Shown here: positions 1-15,000 of the stretch, one piece after another | Layout of the letters: each line of letters opens with the position of its first letter | Position numbering within the stretch: position 1 is the first letter of the stretch | NCBI GenBank assembly: GCA_964017045.1 | Contig: OZ024794.1 | Location: 27,605,427-27,669,426 of the forward strand | Source: Omphiscola glabra | Lineage: Eukaryota; Mollusca; Gastropoda; Lymnaeidae | Length of the DNA: 64,000 nt | Direction: 5' to 3' | Notes under the pieces: generated by a model | Database searches by the model: none | What the model was told of the DNA's origin: nothing | Seen by the model: only the letters and a program-made list of their open reading frames with translations | Program-made: the position numbers and the translations under genes

Positions 1-3000
1 AATTTTTCTTCAATTCTATTTAAAATTAATGAAGAAATCTTTGAAGATATCCAGAACGTACATTTTTGAGCTAAGTTACTCAGCGCGTGCTGTTGGAAAG
101 ATCCCCTAGACTCAGCACTGAAAGATGCCCTGGGACTGCTAGTACAGCTACTGATGGAAGTCTCATCATCATCCTGCCTCATGCACCCTGTACTGATTCG
201 TCTCAGTTTCTCAGCCTGAGGTTTAATAACAAACCGAGCATCAACATCAGGAGGCTCCCCGGTGAACTCTGGCGGGCTGCCCGCCTCCTCGGCTGCCTCT
301 TCCTCAGCCTGGCAACTGTTCAAAAAGTTCAAAGGTTGTTTGCCATAAGCAGCTTCACAGAAACTAAATTGGCTGGTGGCGACAAACTAGGATACAGGCA
401 GTTCAAGATAAATCTCTTCTTAAGTGTGTTGTTTTCAAAGATTTAAAATAAAAATTAATTGGTATTTTTAACGTTGTTTCATTAAAATACTTTCAGGGCA
501 TTTGGACATCTTTTAATTCAGTCAACAAAAAATATTAAACATCATTGCAAGTGACACCCTTAAAAATGACAGAACATCACTAGTTAGTAGCAAAAATGTA
601 AAATTTGTTTACTCATAAATAATTAGATACACTCACTCCATTTACTAAATAATTATAGTAATTTTGTACAAAGAACACATCCTAATAATCAAGTTATTTG
701 TGGAAAATTTAAAACAAAAAAACAAACAAAAAAACTAACTGAGCAGCAACAGAGGTAAGACTGTTTGTAAGATTAGCACCACTTTCATGGTTTGCACCGC
801 CTTCGTGGCTCTTGTACACCTTCTTCAGGGCCTCTAGCAATGTGTGGCCAGTGGTAAACACTCTGTAGGTCAGCAGAAAGGTATTTAGGAAATCAATGCT
901 CAAAAACCTCAGGTCTGTCAGGCGATCCAGTAGCCGTTCCACACTAGCATGGCGAATCTAAATAAAGAGAAACATTTAAATAAACTTATAAAAGTCTATA
1001 GTGTGATGCTGCTTGAGACTTTGCATTCAGCATGAGCATGTTAAGATCAATCATTTTAGCTTTGTGTAAAAGAAATATGTTATTTCCTTTAAGCATTAGT
1101 TTTAAAGCAGAAATTGTTAAAAAAACAGAAATGAATTACTTATACTTATATTGTTTACTGGCATATCAGAATCTCCTTGCTAAAAAATCTTCACTTTATC
1201 CGATTTGATTAAATCTAATAGATAACGTTAGTCCTCAGCATTAAATATTTAATATTTGAATTATATTCCCAGAATGAAATAAATAATACGTCAGACCTTC
1301 ATGGAAATCTTATCTATTTAGTAATTAAATATATTTAGTGGCAATTATTAAAGTACATTTATTTTTTTATAAAAGTAAATTATTTAAGGATTATTTAAGT
1401 ACAAAGTCTTTCAAAATTATACTTGTCAATAGGTCCCAACATTTACCTGGGGAACTTTGCAGGAATTGAGAGTTCTGCTAAATTTGATATCAACATCATC
1501 ACGAAACAGCTTAGGATCAGACCTGAAACAAAAATATTAACTCATTAATTAAGTACATCGTCAATTGAAAATTGAAATTCTGCATTTTTAAGGGTGAAAC
1601 AATAATTGTTAGGACTATCAATCAAGCTTATTTTAAAATAGTTACGAAAAGAGTGAAATTCTTGTTCTAAGAATATTATACTAAACACAATAGCACAATT
1701 TTCTTTATCTAAAAGTACCTTTGTAAGCCAAATAAAAATAATATTTTAACATATTTTTTTTAAAAATTGTATTTATCACATGAAATACAATAAAGCAAAC
1801 ATTTTTAAATAATATTAGAATTAAAACATTTTTGAGAAACTATTCATCTAAAATATTCCTTTCATTTCTTAAAGCTCTAAGTACATATTTTTTGCTTTAA
1901 TTAAATTTATACTTGTTTTGATATTAAATAAAGTAATAATACGCTCTTTATATTTTTAAAGAGGGAGAAATCTACAGAATTTAAATAAATTTGTCAAAGA
2001 CAGGCATTCCAATATTTAAGATTAACATAATATATCATGGTGAAAAAGTTAAAGTCGACAACTATGCTAAAAAAATTCAGGTTATTTCACATTTCTAACT
2101 CAATAAACTATCTTTTTTTTTTTTAATTTTAGTTTTAAAATAAAGTCATCAATCTATTTGAGACCTTAAGAATGAATGTTAGTTATAAGAAAAGGGAGAA
2201 TAATTGTTGAAGAAAAGGGAGAATTGTAAAAGTTGAAATGCTTTTAACTCAATTAGAAATGAAATAAGTAATGTAAAGTAATGTACAACTGCTTAATTAA
2301 GAGACTTATGGGGAGAGAAACAGCATGTCATAGATGCACTTCCAACTATCAATTCCCTTTTTGTGACAGTTGTTAAATAGAACCTTTTCTAGATGTTATC
2401 TTAAGGTGCAAAAAGCATTGAAAATAAATTGGTGCCGTTTATAAAAGTCACGCGCAGGGTGTATATTGTCAGATCAGGCATCTATTCCTTACATGTTTAA
2501 GACATTCAAATAAAGTCACAGAATGTTGTTATTTAACATGGGAAGTTTCCCATATATTTTGTATGATAGTTGCATTATTTTAATCTATTATTTAAACATT
2601 ACCTGTATTTAAAATAAACGATTCTCATAGCTTTTTCTCCAGAATATGTCACATCTTTTAAAAATCGGTTATTAAAATTGTGATTTGTTTAAATTTATCT
2701 TCAATCATAATTTTGTAGTAATCATTTAAATATTAGGATATGTTTTTCAAAAAAAAAAATCTCTAAATGACAGATGCAGGTTCTTGGCCATTGACTTTTT
2801 AAGGATGTCATAATTTTAACATTTGCAAGTAAAATTTAATGTTAACATGAAAATAAAATATTTATAATAATATAGGCTAATATACAAATATAAAATTCAT
2901 TAATATTTTTCCTCTAGAAAAAATAAAATTAACAATTGTTTACATTTCAGAATGAAATTGAGATTTTTGTATAGTTTGTGTCAACTTTTTTTGTACAGTA

Positions 3001-6000
3001 GAAAATATATCAAAACATGCATTTTTTCTAAGGCTAAATCTTTTCAATTCAATTGATGATACATTTCAAACTCAAGATGTGACACATTTCAAATTTAAGG
3101 CATTTTACAGTTCATGTTAAGGGCTTACATTTTGTATGAATCCTGAGAGTATTATTCAATAAAAATTGGAAATTGTTCCAAGACACATAAAACTGTTAAC
3201 AGAGAATACTGTTTAATAATTTATTTTATCAGCTATTAGCTGGTTTTAGATTTTCTCATGTTTATTATAGTTACAATTCAATTAAAAATTTTATTTTATT
3301 TTTAAACCATACTTTATTAAAAAATACAAGTAACATTTTAAAATGTACCAACATTATTTTAAAAAAAACTGGTGCATGTCATGCATTTGTCTGAATGTTA
3401 CAATAGTTCTTTGTTATTAAAGAAAAAATTAAAATTAAATATATTATATAGGGAAACAAAAATATTTTTTCTGATTAGTTTAGTCTGAGAAGTTTGCAGG
3501 TGAAATGTGCACTTACCAGATCTGTGTGCTGTGAATGTATCTGTGACACAAACTCAAGAATCTTAAAGCCATCTTGCCTAGTTTCCAATCCCAATATTAA
3601 TGCAAACATATGACAATTGGTAAACTGACTTGTGCAGCAAAGATTATTTACTTGGGTTAAAAACCAATTAATTCAGGACTTTGAAAAAAGTTCATGGTTT
3701 TATTTTCAATCACAATATGACTGAATAAAATACTCCTTAATTTTGCATGTTAATAATCTTTAAAAAATAATCTTTAAAAAAATTAAACAATTACAAATAA
3801 AAACATAGCAATATTTTGTTTTATATTGAATTCCTCACTGATAAGATCTTTTATCCTCAAATATACAGTGACAAATGCCGTTATATTTTTTTATTTCAAA
3901 ATAAGGTATTTTGATTCAGCTACAGAGAAAGGTTTATAATAAGTATCACAAAACTAACCCTTTCTTGTTTTTCAAATTTCAAGTCACACTGAAGTACTAA
4001 TCCATTTTCTAAATTGTAAACTTATAGAAGTTTAACTCAAAACCTTGGTTGTACTTTAAGCAACTAAATCTAATTTAAAACTCAACTTTTTATTTTTTAA
4101 ATTCAAAATTTTTTTTTGTAAACAGAAACTGAAAAGCTTAGGTCTTGTTTTTTTTTTAAAATCAGACTTTAACTTTGCCTTTGCTGACTGTGACTTGACA
4201 GCTTCATTAAAGAAGTAATAATAGTTTTTGTACATCAAACAGTGTTGGAAAAGTGCAAATATGCCAAGTGTTTTCAGGTTAACAATAGTAAAACAAGAAA
4301 ATGCAATCAATTACTACGTGATTAAATATTCCATTAATTTGACTGGTGTTATTTTTTGTTGTTGTTGAAACCAAAGCGGAAAATAAAATATTTTTTTAAA
4401 AAATGTTATGGAACAAAACAGCTAAATATTGTCATATGTCAAACGCATGCATTAATTTTTAACAGTTATTGCTTATTTATTGTTAAAAACTGGAGTCACA
4501 ATTTTAATCCAACTTTTACAATCCATATCAGCAATCACTCACCATAAAATGGAAATTACTTTTTATTTTAAATTGAAGGGCCTATATTTGTAAGATATGC
4601 TATACATAGGAAGCATGTTGGGAGCTAGATTAACCTTTAAGTGCCAAAAATTAATACACAATAAATAAAATTATCCAAGTGAAGAGCTTATAAAAATAAT
4701 TTAGGCTCTGCTCACATCAGTTCGATCTTGATGGTGATTATAATGGACAATCTATAATTTTATTTAAGTCCAAAGCAGTAGAAAAATGACAAATTGTGGT
4801 GTGTGGGATAAGATTTTTTAAAAAAGGAACATTTTAGGGGGTAAAGGCACATTTGAAAGTTTAGATACCTGACAGACTGGGGCATAGTCACAGAGGATGA
4901 TTCGCTCATCGAGCTGTTGAGCAGATCACTGTAATGCAGGTTTTCAATACACTAAAAAAAATGTTTAATGTCAATAATAAAATGGATTAGTTATATCAAA
5001 TTAGTTTTAAGACTTGAGATGAGAAATATTAAATAATTAAATAAACCAGAACCAATTAATGTGTACGTTAACTAGGAAAAATGCATAACAAAATTGCTAT
5101 GATAGATTGGTCAGGGATAGTTTGTTGAACATCTCAAAAGAATTATCTTACTCAAATAAATTACATTTCTTAATATATTCTCCTTTTTTTTTTAATTGTT
5201 GGGTAGCATACATGATATGGTTGCCTTCAGTTGCTGAACATAGTTTCACATTTTTCTATTTTACTTTAGTAAAGAATAGCAAATATTCTGATGTCCCAAT
5301 ACATAATGAGATAGGCCTACCTGGCTTATATCACTACACCAGGCTGCCTTCTCGTGGAGGGTGCTGGCCACCAAAGTGATAGTTATTGGTGGACCACTCT
5401 TTGAGTCAATAATGAGTCGAAAATCAAGACCATTGTATTCTGCCTTTGGTTCCTTCTCAGTCAAACCTTGTAAAGGTAGGAGGTTGGCAGCAGAGGTCTG
5501 GCTACCTAGACTTAGGTTTGAGTCCAATGATGAGGCTGTAAAAATATAAATAATAGGAAAATATACTTAGCAGAAGTCAGCAGCTACTTTTACAAGAAAG
5601 TACTTAATCCAATCATTCTCAGTTATTTCTATTGCTTTTGCTCAAACTATGCAATTTACTTGCTTAGGAAAGCTAAAGAAAATTTAATCAAGTACAATAT
5701 TGGAAGAATATGAAGAATCCAATATAATTAAGACAAGTTCACAATGCAATGCTATTGAATGTTTTTATTCAAATCTGTGAACTATTAATTAAAATGACTT
5801 TATTCAAGAAAATAACAAGCTTATGTAAATTTTGTGTACGATCCAGGGGCACACCTCAATATGAGACCAAATCATATTTATAAAAACAAGGAAATAAAGC
5901 CGCCATAAGAAAAAGACTAAACCAGGCATAACTATGTTCATATTTTAACTATTCAGTGGAACCTTTTCAGTGCTCTGTTATAAACAAGTATTTTTTTCAG

Positions 6001-9000
6001 ATGAACTAGTAGCACCTGTAGCAAAAAATGTAGTGCTCTTTATTAAGGTGTTTGGATTTTGTTGTTTTTTATCATTTTGGTGAAAAATAACATTTCCTAT
6101 GGAGTCTGACACAAAAAGTATGAAAAAAAAATAACTTGCCAAGAGAGGGCAAAGAGAGAGGCTAAATTTTAAATAAAACTTAGCATTTTCTCAACTTAAA
6201 GGAAAACTGGCAATATGTTCAGTTAATAAAACCAAATATTGATACACATCAAAAAAACTTATTTCACCTGATTTAGTTACTTTTTACTTTAAGATCATCT
6301 CTAACCCAAATAATTTAGTTAAACCTCATTTTTATCCGCAGGATTAAATCAAATGTAAATATTACTTAGGTAAGTAGATTTGCTGGTAGTCATGGCGAAA
6401 ACAATATAATCGTCAATAATTTAGCATACATATCACAACACAGTCTGGTTAAATTATGCTAGCATAGTAATTATGCTAATATAGCTTTAGCATACTAAAA
6501 ATATTGAACAATTGTATGATATGTTTAATTTTCATTAACATTTACAGCCCATCTGAGATACAATAGTTTAATAATTACAGTCACAATGGACTAGCGACAG
6601 CCATTACTGACAGATCTCCAGTCTTGTTGAGATACCAAATGGCTGCAGGAGTTATGATAGAAGGCCACATGACAAGCAATGGAGCTAAAGGCACATTTTC
6701 ATTACCTAACAATCACACGGAAAGCTCATTAGCTATAAAACTTTTTTTTGGGTTCAATAAAGCACATCACGATGAGCAGAATCTGATAAGCTTTGCTGTG
6801 TATTTATTGGTAGACAGATATTTTGAAAATATTTGTTTAGATACATGTGCACTTCTCTTATTCTTTTAAGCTTTTGTATTTTTAGAGACATCATTTTGAC
6901 ATCATGACTAATTATTTTCTAAACAAGACAACTGCTGGTAAAACTACCTAAGATTATAACTGGATCAATCACAGATTAAAATTCTAAGACTATGGAGGGA
7001 AACAAACTAAGGCAACATTCAAGACTGGGAGCCTTGTAACGAAGTGAATCACCCAGGGGCAGAATGGTATAAAAAATGTACAAATTACAATTAAAGGGAC
7101 CAATGACTAAGTAGGGAAGCAATGCTCAAATTAATTAGCGTACAAGTCTATTTTGTCTGACAAAGCTGAAATCAACAACACTTTGACCAAGGTTACAAAA
7201 TAATTCTATTTATAAAATATATTTATTCCAAAAGAACATTTTTAAGTATATTAAAGGCAAGCCCTTGCTCACTTGCCTTTTATACTTAGATCTAAAGAAT
7301 CAGAAGTCATAATACCGATGTGTATTGCAAATTTTTGAAAATAGATTTTTAAAAATATAATTAAACTATACTATAACATGATTATATAGTTATCTTAAGA
7401 TTGATTTCATAATATTGTGAGGTGCTTGTATACATTTTTTTATTTAAACATTTCACACAGTATATTGGCTAACTTTATTTCTCTGATCAGAAGTTTGTAT
7501 TTTTTGTAACAGAATAACAGTTAGAAACATGCACAGATGAACATCAGACCTATGAGAAATAAACTAGAACACAATATGCTACAGTCTCTACACAGATGAA
7601 TTCACACACACACAATGCCTAAATGTAAACAATAATCAGCATTGCAACGCCAGGAGCTCTGATCACAATGACCAAGCGCAAGATAACCGAATATTTGGTA
7701 CCTAAGTCCAGCAACTGAGAGCTTCGAAGAATCCAGGAGAAGTTGCCAATGTTATCCAGTGAAGCTGAAACTGAAAGGTGATACAAATCTTCCCTTTCTC
7801 AATGCTTTCTCATGTCGGGGCTTGGCAGGGAAATTACATGGACTAACAAATTTGTGTGATGTCACAAGTTTGACTGGTATTATGTGAGCCATCCAATTTT
7901 ATCGGGCAATATAAGAACTATCATTTTATAAGGCCACATAGAAACTAACAAATTTGCTATGTAAAATACATATGAATAGAAGTTTTAACACTTATTACAA
8001 CAGGTAGTTTATAATAATTTAAATAGGCTGAATATAAAAGTGATACAGTCTTTCAAGTTTCTTATCATTGCAAGTTTGAATCAGACAATGAATACTAGCT
8101 TGCTGCAAACACAAACACTATTTTCACTTTATTGACTTTTCATAAAGGAAAAAAAAAAAAAAAAAAAAGAATCTACCACTCCCAAAATTGTGCCATTAAA
8201 ATTATTTTTTATCAAAATGTATTATTCTTTGCGTAACAATTTCATTAATGCTACTAGTTGGTGATGATTTCACTACAAAAAATTTACAATAACTGCTCAA
8301 AGTGATATTTTTAATAATCACAGCAAGTGGCGTTTGGTGCCTAATATTTTCTTTTTTTTTTAATGAAAATAGTTAGTGTAATAAATCTGCGGTGTATAAA
8401 GAGGAGTGGGACATTAGAATATAATTCAGGGGCGGTGGTGTAATGGGGGGGGGGGGAAGGGGGCACTAATTGGGTATCTTATTAAGTGCGTTACTTGAGT
8501 GCTTGTTTGTCAAGTAACTTTAACAGATAGGAAGTTCTTGCATTGCGGCCGCTACTGTTTGCCGGGCTCTGGCTGGTTTTGAATAAAAGCTTTGATGACA
8601 TTATACCTACATTAATAGAAGCCAATTATGGCAACACAGTAACAAGATTCTTTCCTTGCTCGTCATTAATCAAGCACAACTATCAATCAATGTTTGTTAT
8701 TTTATAAATGTATGTAACAGCCCCATCCAAAGCAAATCACTTGTTCCTCCCTCAACAAATCTACTTTAGAAAAACTGTAAACTATTGAGCCGAAGCTCAT
8801 TTAGTCTTCCCCATCGCACCCTCCACTAAACTCAACTGTCCATCAACTACTCCCCCCAGTAGTCTTTATTCCAGTCGGGCCGCGAAGCGGCACGCCAGGA
8901 GCATTTGGCCCCTGAGACAGCCTCACCCACCCTTCCACTCGATTGGACTATGCGAGTGAGGCGGCACCAGAGAAGGACCACCCGGCCAGCCTGGGTGCTG

Positions 9001-12000
9001 CTTTCACACAGCAACCGGGCCAGACTTTCTAGGGCTGGGGTGGATAGTTCTCCCTCAACTAAAACTTTCAATTGAAATTGTTCAGTTAACTAATTTCATG
9101 CGTGGGGATTTTTTTATTATATGAAATAATTACAGATAAGATATAGGAGTCTTAAATTTACATACTTAAAATTAAATAATTAACAAAAATCTAACAATTT
9201 ATCTCAAGAAAAAATAACAGCATAATGTAAATTTTTGGGAGAAAAACAAAATTCAGTGCAAAAGTTGACTAAAGTGTCATCTATTGGGGTTTAAAGAATG
9301 GTTCTGGCAGAAAAAGCTACAATGAAACTAAAAAGAAACCTCAAAAGAAGGTTACTCTGAAATTATTTACTTACTTTCCTCATCAAAGAAAAAGATATCT
9401 GAATTGGGATCCTCTATTAAAGTGCAATCCAACAGAACTATTTTCCCAATGTGCTAAATGGAGAAGAAAAAATCAAAATAAAGGATTACGTCAAAAAAGT
9501 TATTATTTCATTTTTCCGACTATATATTTATAAGCCAATATGTTTGTTTTTTTAAAAACAATTCTTTGGACCACCCTGGCTTCAATAAGTATTTTGGCAT
9601 CAGTGGTACAAGTAAAACAGTTTTAAAAATCTTTGAATTAAAAAAGAACAAAAAACAAACAAAAAACACACAGACACACACACTGACATGTGCGCACATA
9701 ATAATAAAGATGATAATAATCGAATCCGGAAATTTGATCAAAAGAAATTTCGTCGACGGAAATTTGGTCGAATGTTTTATTAGTTTACACGTTAAAATTG
9801 TGCGTAAAATTTCTTTTTCAACGCATTATTTTGTTTTACTGTATATTATAGTGCGTTCAAAAAGAAATGTGATGAAAATTTTAACGTGTGAACTGAAAAC
9901 ATTATTAGACCAAATTTCCGTTTATCAAATTTCTGTCTACGAAATTTCTTTTGATCAAATTTCCGGTAAACGATTATAATACTGTATATAAATAAATTTT
10001 TAAAAACAATTATATCCGATAATGAGCAGTGATATTAAAAGAAATAAATAATAGGACACTTAAAATTTAAAAAAAATTATATTTTAAGGGAGGGATTAAT
10101 ATCAAAATATAGAATTGAAAGTTAGGCTTAAATAGAGGCATCTGAGCAGAACTGTTGTTCCATGAAACAACCAGAGCAAAGCAATCAATTAGCTGATTAA
10201 ATTGAAAAAAACAAAAGTGTGTGAGCTTGGAGGCCTCTGAGCTAAACAAACATACATTATGAGTGAAGGGGCAAAAGTTACAAGGCGTTTATTTTGTAAC
10301 CCAGCTGCTGACCTGGCCAAGGGGGTGCCGTCTACTAAGAATGGCAGTAATCGATGGCATGCTATTTTGACAGATGTCAATAATTAAAACCTGATTGCAG
10401 TAATGAACCAATCTTAATTTACATTGTCTTTTTACACTCATGATTCAATATTTAGGAAACAGTCAGATATATAAACAACAATTGTAGTATACAGGTTTTT
10501 AGAAGATGTGATTTTTATTTAATTTTTTTGCAAGAATAATGGTTCCCGTTAGTCATGGGCACATCAATGCATTTTCTTTTTATTATAAGTGTATCATTAG
10601 AGATGGTGTCTAGTCTCTGAAAGAGGAAAGTGCAGTAGTCAGCATGGATGGGGATGCACATTTAGGAATTTGTCCAAGGCGACATTTACTCAAAGAACGC
10701 TCATCCCATGTTAAGATCCGAATTATTTATTTATTATTTGGGGGGCTGGAGAAACAAAAAAATTGCAGCCCATGTTATATCTTTGTAATGGATACATCGC
10801 CACAGCAAGAGGGTAAAAAAATGTGGGTTTTTGAAAGATCAAAGATGTTAGCCACTCTCTTTTCCTGTCAGTTACATGTCTGTTGGACACAATGTTATCC
10901 AAAGCCACTCTCTTTCCCTGTCAGTTACATGTCTGTTGGACACAATGTTAACCAAAGCCACTCTCTTTCCCTGTCAGTTACATGTCTGTTGGACACAATG
11001 TTAACCAAAGCCACTCTCTTTCCCTGTCAGTTACATGTCTGTTGGACACAATGTTAACCAAAGCCACTCTCTTTCCCTGTCAGTTACATGTCTGTTAGAC
11101 ACAATGTTAACCAAAGCCTTAAACAGGCCTATCTCTTTGATCTTAAAAAAAAAAACAACGGAGGGATTCAACCAGGTCAAACTACAGTCAGGGGATTAAG
11201 CTAAACCTAGCCATTGGCTTGAAGTTTGTCACGGACAAGACAAGGCCCAGCTGAAATCAAGGACAAAACCAGGCCCAGCTGCAGTCAAGGACAAAACCAG
11301 GCCCAGCTGCAGTCAAGGACAAAACCAGGCCCAGCTGCAGTCAAGGACAAAACCAGGCCCAGCTGCAGTCAAGGACAAAACCAGGCCCAGCTGCAGTCAA
11401 GGACAAAACCAGGCCCAGCTGCAGTCAAGGACAAAACCAGGCCCAGCTGCAGTCAAGGACAAAACCAGGCCCAGCTGCAGTCAAGGACAAAACCAGGCCC
11501 AGCTGCAGTGAAGGACAAAACCAGGCCCAGTTGCATTCAAGGACAAAACCAGGTCTAGCTGCAGTCAAGGACAAAACCAGGCCTAGCTGCAGTCAAGGAC
11601 GAAACCGGGCCGAAAACAGCAAAGGATAACACCAGGCCCAGCTACTGCCAAGTGTAAAGGGTATAGGAAGCTACGTTGTTAGTGTGAACGCTTTTTATCG
11701 GTCCGTAAGTTGTGTCATGGGTTGTATTATTGTGGCTAGGGTGCTGGGTGGCCGAGCGGTCTAAACTGATTCAATCCCAAGCTAATTGACTGGAATTCAA
11801 TCCCCAGAAAACGCATAGACAAGCAAAAACATCACTAGCACCCCGGGTGGATAAGATTCATTAACCTTGGACTTGGATGGCAACTCATCTAAGAGAAGGC
11901 AAACTCTGACATCAAACCCGGAGACTGAGTTCCGTAGGCGTTATGACAATGACACAATGCAAATTCCGACAACTCCTGCTGCGTAGAACGCATAAGAACA

Positions 12001-15000
12001 CACTGAAACTGAAACACACGCACACACTGCTGGTCATCTACTGCGTCCTGGTCTATTTCCAGTAATCTTGACTTAGTCTGGTCATTGGATCAAACACGCA
12101 TGCACGCGGGGGTGAGCTGACGGAATGAGCAACACATTTTCAACAAAATACAGCTCAAGTCAAGGTTACTATGGAATACAAATATTGCCTTGATCATCTT
12201 TGCGCGCAAAGGACGAACACCATAATTGTGGCTAAATGGTCTTTGGATGACAATAAAAAAAAAAGGCATCATAAACAAAGTGTGTATTTATAAGGCATGA
12301 GATTGTGAGTTGGGGGTTAGTCACAGATAGAGCGGTCCAAGCTTGGCAAAGATCGTGTTTGATAGTCTGTGTTGATGAGGACAGTTCGGGTTAGTCAAGG
12401 ATAGTGCGGTCAAAGCTTGGCAAAGATCGTGTTTGATAGTCTGTGTTGATGAGGACAGTTCGGGTTAGTCAAGGATAGTGCGGTCCAAGCTTGGCAAAGA
12501 TCGTGTTTGATAGTCTGTGTTGATGAGGACAGTTCGGGTTAGTCAAGGATAGTGCGGTCCAAGCTTGGCAAAGATCGTGTTTGATAGTCCGTGTTGATGA
12601 GGACAGTTCGGGTTAGTCAAGGATAGTGCGGTCCAAGCTTGGCAAAGATCGTGTTTGATAGTCTGTGTTGATCAGGACAATTCGGGTTAGTCAAGGATAG
12701 TACGGTTCAAGCTTGGCAAAGATCGTGTTTGATAGTCTGTGTTGATGAGGACATATTCCCACCAGACGGATCTTGTGGTAGATACCAAGAATAAAGATGA
12801 CCCATATTGTTTCATTAGGTGGTGTGGCCTCTAGTATTCGGGCCCAACTATAGCCAAGGTTAAGACCTGGCCCCAGCTATAGCCAAGGATATGACCAGGC
12901 CCAGCCACAGGCAATAGAGAGGCGAATAAATCCAAGCCTAGCTCCATGAAGGTGTCTTATGTAACCAACTAATCAATAAATGTTTTCTTTCAAACCCCTC
13001 CCAAGAAGCAAATAGTGAGATGACCGGCACACCCCCCTCCCCCTTTTTCCCAACCTCCAAACATAGCCTGCCACTGAAAAATGGGTCAACGTGTCTGTCA
13101 AAAGAAGAAAGGTGAATCTGGGGTCAACATGACCATTTATTGATTAGTGGGGTCACAAGAGGTCAATGAACATCCACAAGTTCAAGAGTTCACCTGACCT
13201 TCCATTTTGGAGATATTTGATACTCAGAAATCTGGTTTCCAAATGGGATTAAACGAATCATAGTTTTAAAATATGATAGCCACCCACTTTCATGAATCAC
13301 ACAATTAAACTTTTGAGAATTAAAAACTTTATTTTCTTAGTGGAATGTGGATACGAAGCATATTCAAACTGGATTAACCACACAGCCAAATCGTGCCCTG
13401 TCCCTGTCTTGGTCATTATGTAACTTTGTCTAACATCCTTCGTTGTGTCTACCCTCATTTTCAAATATCTATCACGGTTTCCTGGTGTCTAGCTTTGTTT
13501 CCTGGTGTCTAGCTTTGTTTCCTGGTGTCTACCATTGTTTCCTGGTGTCTACCATTGTTTCCTGGTGTCTACCATTGTTTCCTGGTGTCTACCACTGTTT
13601 CCTGGTGTCTACCATTGTTTCCTGGTGTCTACCACTGTTTCCTGGTGTCTACCACTGTTTCCTGGTGTCTACCACTGTTTCCTGGTGTTCACTATTGTTT
13701 CACGGTGTCTAACCTTTTTTTTTTCATGTTCTCAATAATTGTTTTCTGGTGTTTACTATTGTGGTATCTACCATTTTCCTGGTGTCAATGACTGTTTGCT
13801 GGTGTTTATAATTATTTCTGTCGGTAAATATTGCTTTTATTGTGTCTACCATTGTGATGTTTCACATGGTTTCCTGGTTTCTAGCTTTGTTTCTGGCGTC
13901 TACTAATGTTTCCTGGTGTTTACCATTGTTTCCTGGTGGCTTACTTTGTTACTGGATTCTTCCTTTGTTTCCTGGTGTCTAAACATTATTTCAGATGGGT
14001 AAAAAACATTCCCCGCTCTCCGTTATTTTCCCTAGTATGTAACATTGTTTCCAGGTGTTTTATTCTCTTGAGTCTGTTTTCTGTTTTCATGTAACACGTT
14101 GCCAGTCTGCCTTGTTTGTTTGATATTTATAATAGATTACGCCCTAGATTGCGAAAAAAATGGTGTGCTAACACAAGTTCGGTGACATTAAAGGCGTGCA
14201 TTTTATAAACTGAGTCAAGGCGATATACGAGAGGCTCATCCCCTTTGAGCTCATCCCATTGGGGCTCATCCCCTTTGGGCTCATCCCCTTTGGGCTCATC
14301 CCCTAGGGGCTCATCCCCTTGCGGCTCATCCCCTTGCGGCTCATCCCCTTGGAGCTCATCCCATCGGGACTCATCCCCTTTGAGTATTCAAGTCGAAGAA
14401 TATTCCCAGCGCCTCCAACACAGGAGTCTTTTGCGGAGTTTGAATACCAGATGTACCATACGTTTGCCTAACATATAGATTAGCGAATGTCATAAAAACG
14501 GAGTGAAGGCGTCAGACACCGGGTCAAGTTGGATATCAAGTGTTCCAAGCGAGTGGGCAGTTGTCAGGGGAATTTTTAACTATGAGCGATTTATTGATCG
14601 TGTAATTCACGTTTTTCTGGTTTTTTGTTTGTTTTTTTTAAAGTGTTGTTTTCATTTAATATAAAAAAAAATCCTTACCGGTACTATCATTTGCAGTGCT
14701 GCAGGGACGGAGTAAAATTGTAACCCTTTGTTAAAAACACGGCACAACATCAACATCTGTATCTTTCGGTGTATTTGCATTAACGTATTAATGACATCCG
14801 TGGTGGTGAGGAAAAAAAAAGTAATGCATTGTTCACACTGACTGTTCACATTACTTGACCACCCCCCATGCATATCAAAAGCTCAAAACATTATAGAGGT
14901 GACAGGAATTTCATTTTATTTCTTAGAAAAATTAGAACCCGACACATTAGTCCACGAGAGTCGAGCACAAGGAGAACTACTGTATCATAATGACGCTGAC

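Noticed and set aside
87..446. Plus-strand frame of 119 codons
   Set aside because: Shadow of the minus-strand RasGRF linker exon.
11738..11810. Possible tRNA-Leu or tRNA-Ser gene
   Set aside because: Boxes are present but acceptor and anticodon stems do not pair and a SINE body follows.
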